Part shown: positions 58,655 through 64,000 of the stretch, piece by piece | How the letters are laid out: every line of letters begins with the position of its first letter | Numbering within the stretch: the first letter of the stretch is position 1 | Source of the DNA: Caldifarciminota bacterium SM23_42 | Lineage (GTDB): Bacteria; Hydrothermota; Tepidihabitantia; SM23-42 | Direction: 5' to 3' | DNA length: 64,000 nucleotides | NCBI GenBank assembly: GCA_001303785.1 | Contig: LJUJ01000008.1 | Span: 62,001 to 126,000, forward strand | Position numbers and translations under genes: made by a program | The notes under the pieces: model-generated | Database searches by the model: none | Told to the model about the DNA's origin: nothing | What the model saw: the letters and a program-made list of their open reading frames with translations, nothing else

Positions 58655-59542
58655 ATGGCACAGCAACAGGTTTTTCATCAACCTGTCCTAGTAGATGAAG
58701 TTATTCATTGGATGAACCTGAATGACGAGGGCTTGTACTGTGATTGTACGGTCGGTGGTGCGGGGCATCTTGTGGCCATGTTGAAGAATACCGACGCGGC
58801 GCGGTTTGTCGGTATCGACTGCGACCCCGAGGCAGTCGCCCATAGCCGCCACGTTGTGGCTGATTATCGCAATCGGTGTTTTATCTTCGAAGATAACTTT
58901 ATTAATCTAGATTTAATCCTTGATAAAATAAACATCCGATTTGTCAATGGTATACTTTTCGATTTAGGTGTTTCATATCATCAGCTAACGACCTCGGCTC
59001 GTGGATTCAGTTTTGACCGAGCGGGTGATTTGTTAATGCAGATGTCGCCAAAAACCGAATCCTTGCGTGACAAATTATACAGAGTACGCGAAGATGAGAT
59101 AATGCGTGTTTTGAAGGAATATGGTGACGTCCGTAATTATCGGAAGTTGGGAAAAAGAATCTTTGAACTCCGAGATGCTCTCCATACGACTCTTGATTTG
59201 AGAAGTGTTGTCGAAGAATCAGTTCCAAGACGATACTTGAAAAAGAACCTACACAAAGTATTTCAGGCTTTGAGGATTTGGACGAATCAGGAGTTGACAA
59301 ATCTCAGGCAGGGTTTGCTTGTCGCCTTCCGAAAACTAGAAACCAAAGGCAGGATGCTCGTCATCGCCTACCATTCGGGTGAGGATAGGATAGTGAAATG
59401 TTTTTTCCGTGAGTTGAAACAGGGAGGCAAGATTCGAATGTTAAACAAGAAGGTGATAAAACCTCGAGATGAAGAGGTTAAGAACAATCCGCGTGCGCGA
59501 AGCGCAAAGATGAGGGTAATCGAAAAATGCGTGCGCTCGTAA
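58655..59542 (+). CDS. rsmH: 16S rRNA cytosine-1402 N4-methyltransferase
   Basis: 295 residues from the ATG at 58655 (MAQQQVFHQPVLVDEV), right after the STAS stop; a TTG one codon earlier is the alternative. Motifs: CTVGGAGHLVAMLK (SAM), GIDCDPEAV, FDLGVSYHQLTTSARGFSF split at Thr-Thr, and IAYHSGEDRIVKCFF, where the usual Ser-Leu-E-D is Ser-Gly-E-D. Overlaps ftsL. Confidence 0.95.
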   Translation: MAQQQVFHQPVLVDEVIHWMNLNDEGLYCDCTVGGAGHLVAMLKNTDAARFVGIDCDPEAVAHSRHVVADYRNRCFIFEDNFINLDLILDKINIRFVNGILFDLGVSYHQLTTSARGFSFDRAGDLLMQMSPKTESLRDKLYRVREDEIMRVLKEYGDVRNYRKLGKRIFELRDALHTTLDLRSVVEESVPRRYLKKNLHKVFQALRIWTNQELTNLRQGLLVAFRKLETKGRMLVIAYHSGEDRIVKCFFRELKQGGKIRMLNKKVIKPRDEEVKNNPRARSAKMRVIEKCVRS

Positions 59543-59778
59543 TTTTCATCTCGGTTATCATTTATCTCTTCGTGCTCGTGTTCATTGAGAGTGAATTGGT
59601 GAAGATTGAGGTACGCATGGAGGAGTTGAAGAACCGTGCTATCGCTTTGAGGAATCGGAAAAAGCAATTGGAATCCGAATTGATCGACATTGCCAATCTC
59701 GCAAACATTGAGGCTTCGGCAAAAGCGATGGGGTTTGTGTTCCCGGATGATGATGATGTGTTAGGGGTAGTCGAGTGA
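59527..59778 (+). CDS. FtsL-like cell-division protein
   Basis: 83 residues: one transmembrane helix at about 5-22 (VIFISVIIYLFVLVFIE) and a leucine- and charge-rich coiled coil from about 24-68 (VRMEELKNRAIALRNRKKQ). Length, topology and position between rsmH and ftsI identify an FtsL-type divisome protein even though FtsL sequence is poorly conserved. Confidence 0.8.
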   Translation: MRALVIFISVIIYLFVLVFIESELVKIEVRMEELKNRAIALRNRKKQLESELIDIANLANIEASAKAMGFVFPDDDDVLGVVE

Positions 59779-61400
59779 TCCGAACGAAAATTCTCAATTT
59801 CCTTCTCTTTTTCCTCTCGCTGGTCTTTTTCTCCTATCTTTTCTATATACAATGCTTCAAGCATCAATACTACGAAGCAAGAGCGAAGCGACAGCACGAA
59901 AAGAAATATGTTCTGTTGGGTACCAGGGGCAACATATATGATCGAAATGGTATCCCTATTGCTACATCGGAACCATGTTTCAGTGTTTTTTGTACACCGC
60001 GCTATGCGGTTAGAAAAAATGAGCTGGTTCGTGAAATCGCCGGGGTTTCTCGTAAGTCACGCGCTCAGATAAGAAAGTTGGTCGACACCCGTGAGTTCTT
60101 CTGGATCGAGATGAAGGTGGATAAGAAGCGGCGTGATCGATATCTGGCGATCGACGATCCAAGTATCGGTTATACCAACGACTTGAATCGTCTCTACAAC
60201 ATGCCCGAAATCTTTGCCAGCCTGATCGGTAAGTGCGGTATGGACAATCGTGGTATCGAAGGTCTTGAGCTGCAGTTTAACGACATCCTCAGCGGTGAAT
60301 CGGGATTTGCGGTATATCAAAAGGATCCGACCGGTGGAATCTTTCCTTATCATAATCATCCCGAGAAGGAACCTCAATCGGGCAAGGATGTCTACCTGAC
60401 GATCGATCTCCAGTTGCAGGCGATCCTTCACAGGAAACTCAAGGATTGTCTAGAAAAGGAAGATGCCCGGACCGTAGCCGGCTTGATCATCGAACCGAGC
60501 ACGGGAAGAATTCTTGCCATGGTTAACATTGGAAGAAACGGTGATCATAGAAATCATGTGGTCTGTGATGAATTTGAACCCGGGTCCACCTTTAAACTAG
60601 TGCCTTTGACATTTGCGCTGCAGAATGGGGTAAAGGAAACCGATGTGATCGACACCCAAGATGGTAAGATAAGAGTGCGCGGACATCTTATAAACGATTA
60701 CCGAGACTACGGTATTGTCACAGTGCGCCAGGCCATTGCTCATTCGAGCAATGTTGCGATGGTGAAGTTATCGGAAAAATTCGATCGGGAAAACTTCTTC
60801 CTCTTGCTGCGAGATTTTGGGTTTGGAGAGCATACCGGTATTGAATTCCCCGGTGAGGTACGAGGTCGATTGCCTGACGCTACCAAGGTTAACGATGTTG
60901 AATTTGCGACCCTGGTTTTTGGCCAAGGACTGACCGTGAATTTGCTTCAGCTGTCGATGGCCTATCAGGCAATCGCGAATAGCGGAGTTTTATACAAACC
61001 CAATATTTTGCAGGAGATACGAGCAGGGAAGAAAATCATCCAGCAAAACCGTCCGTTGAGGATAAGACGTGTCGTTAGTTCGTCGATGGCTCGGCGCGTA
61101 ACCGATATACTATGTGCAGTTGTTGAAGAAGGAAGTGGCGCTGCTGCTTCCTTTAATGACATCAAGATAGCAGGTAAGACAGGAACCGCTCAGAAAGTTG
61201 TTGATGGTAAGTACTCAAATAGCTCTATCGTTACTACCTTTGCAGGCTATTTCCCTGCTGCAGCACCCGATTACCTTATCATGCTCATGATTGATGAGCC
61301 GAAAAGCGGATATTGGGCGAGTACGATCGCGGCACCAGTATTCAGAGAAGTTGCTCATAGCATATATCAGATGAACTCGCATCGTTATGCGGCTAAGTGA
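59775..61400 (+). CDS. ftsI: class B penicillin-binding protein FtsI-like
   Basis: 541 residues: membrane anchor at about 8-30, a dimerisation domain (GTRGNIYDRNGIPIATS) and a transpeptidase with the three motifs PGSTFKLVPL (active Ser at about 271), SSN at about 322 and KTGTAQ at about 467. It cross-links septal peptidoglycan with FtsW. Overlaps ftsL by four bases and murE by 14. Confidence 0.92.
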   Translation: MIRTKILNFLLFFLSLVFFSYLFYIQCFKHQYYEARAKRQHEKKYVLLGTRGNIYDRNGIPIATSEPCFSVFCTPRYAVRKNELVREIAGVSRKSRAQIRKLVDTREFFWIEMKVDKKRRDRYLAIDDPSIGYTNDLNRLYNMPEIFASLIGKCGMDNRGIEGLELQFNDILSGESGFAVYQKDPTGGIFPYHNHPEKEPQSGKDVYLTIDLQLQAILHRKLKDCLEKEDARTVAGLIIEPSTGRILAMVNIGRNGDHRNHVVCDEFEPGSTFKLVPLTFALQNGVKETDVIDTQDGKIRVRGHLINDYRDYGIVTVRQAIAHSSNVAMVKLSEKFDRENFFLLLRDFGFGEHTGIEFPGEVRGRLPDATKVNDVEFATLVFGQGLTVNLLQLSMAYQAIANSGVLYKPNILQEIRAGKKIIQQNRPLRIRRVVSSSMARRVTDILCAVVEEGSGAAASFNDIKIAGKTGTAQKVVDGKYSNSSIVTTFAGYFPAAAPDYLIMLMIDEPKSGYWASTIAAPVFREVAHSIYQMNSHRYAAK

Positions 61401-62811
61401 GTTGATTCTCGGGGTCGACGGCCAGTTGTATAACATGAAAGATGTCGAGATACGTTCGCTTGAGTTCGATTCCAGGAAGATAAACCGAGATGCTCTATAT
61501 ATTGCGGTGCAAGGAGCAAGATACGATGGTCATAATTTCATACGGGAGGTGGAGAGCAAAGGAGCCGTGGCCGTCGTTACTCAGAAGAAGGTCGATACGA
61601 CGTTGCCTCAAATAGTGGTAAGTGATACTCGCGATGTTTTGCGGAAGTTGGCAAAACGATTCTATGGCAATTTTGATAAGTTAATCAAAATTGGGGTAAC
61701 CGGGACCAATGGCAAAACGACTACGGCCTTTCTGATTCACTCAATTTTGACTCAGGCGAGGAGGAACCCCGGCCTCATTGGGACAGTATATTATCTATCG
61801 AAAACAACGTACAAAGCAACACGCACGACTCCCGAGGCTCTAGATATTCTGAAATTATACAACGAATTCGAGATGCAGGGGCTCGATTCGGTGGTCATGG
61901 AGGTATCATCACATGCCCTTAAACTCAAGCGTGTGGAAGACATAGATTTCGACGTTGCAGTATTCACAAATCTGTCGCAGGACCATCTTGATTTCCACGA
62001 TACCATGGATGATTATCGCGCATCCAAATTGCATATATTTTCGTTGCTCAAGCAGAACGGCCATGCGGTATATAACAACGATGACGAAATCGGCGCGTTC
62101 ATTAAGGCATTACCGCTGGTTAATAAGATATCCTTCGGGACCAAGACCGGGAGCGATATTCAAGCTAGAATCGTTGAACAGACACTCGATGGTCTGAGAC
62201 TCATGGTCCGGTTGGACGGCAATGAACATGAGGTCCGATCTGCCTTGATCGGGGAATTCAACTTATACAACATCCTGGCTGCGTTTGCGGCGGGTATTGC
62301 GTTAGACATTGATACAAAAAATATCGTCGGGGGTATTGAGAAATTGAAGACAGTGCGTGGGCGCATGGAACGCGTTGTCAGTAATATCTTTGTTGATTTC
62401 GCGCATACGCCAGCAGCAATCGAAAATGTTTTGCGTTCCTTGAGAAAATATGCCGTGGGTAGGTTGATCATTGTTTTTGGTTGTGGTGGCGATCGTGATA
62501 AGGACAAACGTCCAAAGATGGGTGCGATTGCCTCAAAACTGGCTGATATGGTAGTAATAACATCAGACAATCCGCGCACTGAGGTACCTACGCAAATCAT
62601 CGATGATATCAAACGAGGCATTATAGGTAATAACTACAAGATTGTCGAGGATCGCGTAGATGCCATCAGATACGCGATCTCTTCGAGAGACGATAGCGAT
62701 ATTGTCGTCATTGCTGGAAAGGGACACGAAGAGTATCAAATCGTCGGTGATAGGGAAATTGAGTTCGATGATGCTGAGGTGGTACGGAAATGTTCCGAGA
62801 ATTCATGTTAG
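61387..62811 (+). CDS. murE: UDP-N-acetylmuramyl-tripeptide synthetase MurE
   Basis: 474 residues, three-domain Mur ligase: N-terminal LEFDSRKI and GARYDGHNFI, P-loop GVTGTNGKTTTAFLIHS near 102, EVSSHALKLKRV and DNPRTEVP. The DNPRTE-type motif, DNPR, is typical for enzymes that add meso-diaminopimelate. Cytosolic peptidoglycan precursor synthesis. Confidence 0.95.
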   Translation: MRLSELILGVDGQLYNMKDVEIRSLEFDSRKINRDALYIAVQGARYDGHNFIREVESKGAVAVVTQKKVDTTLPQIVVSDTRDVLRKLAKRFYGNFDKLIKIGVTGTNGKTTTAFLIHSILTQARRNPGLIGTVYYLSKTTYKATRTTPEALDILKLYNEFEMQGLDSVVMEVSSHALKLKRVEDIDFDVAVFTNLSQDHLDFHDTMDDYRASKLHIFSLLKQNGHAVYNNDDEIGAFIKALPLVNKISFGTKTGSDIQARIVEQTLDGLRLMVRLDGNEHEVRSALIGEFNLYNILAAFAAGIALDIDTKNIVGGIEKLKTVRGRMERVVSNIFVDFAHTPAAIENVLRSLRKYAVGRLIIVFGCGGDRDKDKRPKMGAIASKLADMVVITSDNPRTEVPTQIIDDIKRGIIGNNYKIVEDRVDAIRYAISSRDDSDIVVIAGKGHEEYQIVGDREIEFDDAEVVRKCSENSC

Positions 62812-64000
62812 GTGAGATCGTCGAGATGGTAAACGGCGAGGCAAGATTCTCCGGTGCTGAATTGGTGCGTCGTGTTTCGATCAATTCAAGGGAGACTAAA
62901 CCGGGCGACCTTTTCTTTGCCCTGAAGGGGCAACATGCTGACGGGCATGATTATGTTGAGGATGCATTTCGACATGGTGCGCTTGCAGCAGTTGTTGAAC
63001 GAGAACAATCATTGGTCAATGAAATACTTGTTTCGGATGCGCTTTTTGCCTTGGGAGAATTAGCACGAAATTATCGCAAGCATTTTACGGTAAAGACGAT
63101 CGGTATCACCGGTACCACCGGCAAGACGACCGTGAAGAATTTGGTCGCGGCAATATTGAGAAAACAGTATCGAGTACTATGTACTGGGAAAAATTACAAT
63201 TCGCTGATTGGTCTGCCGTTGACGATTCTCGGGTTATCAGGTTATGAAGACTACTCCGTATTAGAGATGGGAACTAACGCTCCTGGAGAAATCCGACGCT
63301 TGTGTGATGTTGCAAGGCCTGATATCGGACTGATTACTAACATAGGGCCAGGTCATCTTGCCGGGCTCAAATCGATTGAAGGCATCAGAAGGGAGAAATT
63401 CGCGTTGTTGGATGCGCTGCCGAGGGATGGTCTTGCCCTGGTCGGCGAAGGGGCGGGTGAGTCGACGAGGGATAATTTCGGTCGCTTCTCCCGAGACATG
63501 ATAGAAACCGTTGAAATCACCGAACACGGTTCCAGTTTTTCCTATCACGGAAGTTCATTCTTTACTCAACTATTGGGTATGGCTAATGTGTACAATTGCT
63601 TGGCGGCGGTTTGTCTTACTTCATTAATGGGTATCGACTATCAGGCTCAGCGAGCAGCTATCGCTGAATCGAGACCCGAACCCGGCCGTATGGAACCGAT
63701 ATCGATAGGTGGTCTTTTAATAATCAATGATACCTACAACGCAAACCCGGCTTCCATGAAGGCAGCAATTGATTTCGTCACCGCACTGAACCGTAGAAAG
63801 ATTCTTGTCCTCGGTGATATGCTCGAGCTCGGGTCACGGTCCCGAGAGTTGCATCGGGATGTCGGTCATTATGCGCAGCACCGCACAGATATGCTCATCA
63901 CCCTGGGTCGTGAGTCAGAGTTTTACCGCGGTAAGCATTTTGTGCACAAAGACGAATTGCTCTGCTACCTGAACGAAACTCTGGCCGGAGACGAGGTCGT
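62790..64000 (+). CDS. murF: UDP-N-acetylmuramoyl-tripeptide D-alanyl-D-alanine ligase MurF, cut by the window edge
   Basis: At least 403 residues, open at the end. Starts at ATG 62790 (MFREFMLGEIVEM), 22 bases inside murE, behind GAGGTGG. A second in-frame ATG at 62805 is possible. NSRETKPGDLFFALKG, P-loop ITGTTGKTTVKNL near 105, GKNYNSLIGLPLTIL, EMGTNAPGEI and NDTYNANPASMKAA are all MurF signatures. It adds D-Ala-D-Ala to the UDP-muramyl tripeptide. Confidence 0.95.
   Translation, partial: MFREFMLGEIVEMVNGEARFSGAELVRRVSINSRETKPGDLFFALKGQHADGHDYVEDAFRHGALAAVVEREQSLVNEILVSDALFALGELARNYRKHFTVKTIGITGTTGKTTVKNLVAAILRKQYRVLCTGKNYNSLIGLPLTILGLSGYEDYSVLEMGTNAPGEIRRLCDVARPDIGLITNIGPGHLAGLKSIEGIRREKFALLDALPRDGLALVGEGAGESTRDNFGRFSRDMIETVEITEHGSSFSYHGSSFFTQLLGMANVYNCLAAVCLTSLMGIDYQAQRAAIAESRPEPGRMEPISIGGLLIINDTYNANPASMKAAIDFVTALNRRKILVLGDMLELGSRSRELHRDVGHYAQHRTDMLITLGRESEFYRGKHFVHKDELLCYLNETLAGDEV

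Noticed and set aside
1-64000. CRISPR arrays, prophage, insertion sequences, restriction or toxin systems
   Set aside because: I saw no evenly spaced direct repeats with spacers, no transposase or integrase and no phage structural genes. The HNH protein alone does not indicate a mobile element.

Overview
The window reads as a chromosomal segment of a Gram-negative, didermic bacterium from a deep or uncultivated lineage. Outer-membrane proteins are numerous: a TonB-dependent receptor, an Omp85-type barrel, a Wzi-like barrel and a PorV-like barrel. Three exported proteins end in an FlgD/T9SS type-A-like C-terminal domain. TldD/TldE pairs, LVIVD and SBBP propeller proteins and compact housekeeping operons resemble genomes of FCB-related candidate phyla such as WOR-3 (Stahlbacteria). 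That placement is an inference from gene content; no rRNA gene is present to confirm it.

Layout: (i) 1-8 kb: tldE/tldD pair 1 on the minus strand, a gene-free 620 bp stretch, then a small secreted protein and two large surface beta-propeller proteins whose reading frames collide. (ii) 7.8-15.5 kb, plus strand: RseC-like protein, PorV-like barrel, coiled-coil membrane protein, YhaM-like exoribonuclease, smc, ftsY. (iii) 15.5-22.9 kb: an EamA transporter, an outer-membrane protein, a methyltransferase without a normal start codon, tldE/tldD pair 2 and a GH10-like lipoprotein. (iv) 22.9-31.5 kb, minus strand: a ribosomal operon rpsH-rplF-rplR-rpsE-rpmD-rplO-secY-adk-map-infA-rpmJ-rpsM-rpsK-rpsD-rpoA-rplQ. 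(v) 31.6-36 kb: a pseudopilin-like gene, an arsR/permease/thioredoxin operon, an M28 peptidase and a lone ferredoxin. (vi) 36-45.7 kb: TonB receptor flanked by a repeated intergenic motif, BFD-lipB-lipA, apgM-purH, Wzi-like barrel. (vii) 45.8-54.4 kb, minus strand: Omp85-like protein, HNH nuclease, TPR lipoprotein headed by tRNA-Ala, lipoprotein, tatC, propeller protein and nnr. (viii) 54.5-64 kb, plus strand: yajC-def-fmt-rsmB, then a dcw cluster mraZ-STAS-rsmH-ftsL-ftsI-murE-murF, cut by the window edge.

The most interesting signal is not a gene but a promoter architecture. Sigma-70-like promoters recur, most with a 16-bp spacer, and at six genes the -10 hexamer is followed by exactly five bases and then the ATG or GTG, with no usual Shine-Dalgarno. 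These transcripts would be leaderless or nearly so. The set includes tldD1, the RseC-like gene, the pseudopilin-like gene, arsR, the BFD-like gene and nnr; the EamA gene (17-bp spacer) and the ferredoxin gene (7-base gap) are close variants. Other observations are a STAS protein without the phosphorylatable serine inside the dcw cluster, a three-repeat MraZ operator over the mraZ -10 and start, a perfect 8-bp inverted repeat spanning the arsR promoter, a 36-bp perfect palindrome near the TonB receptor gene, and a +1 frame collision between two surface-protein genes.
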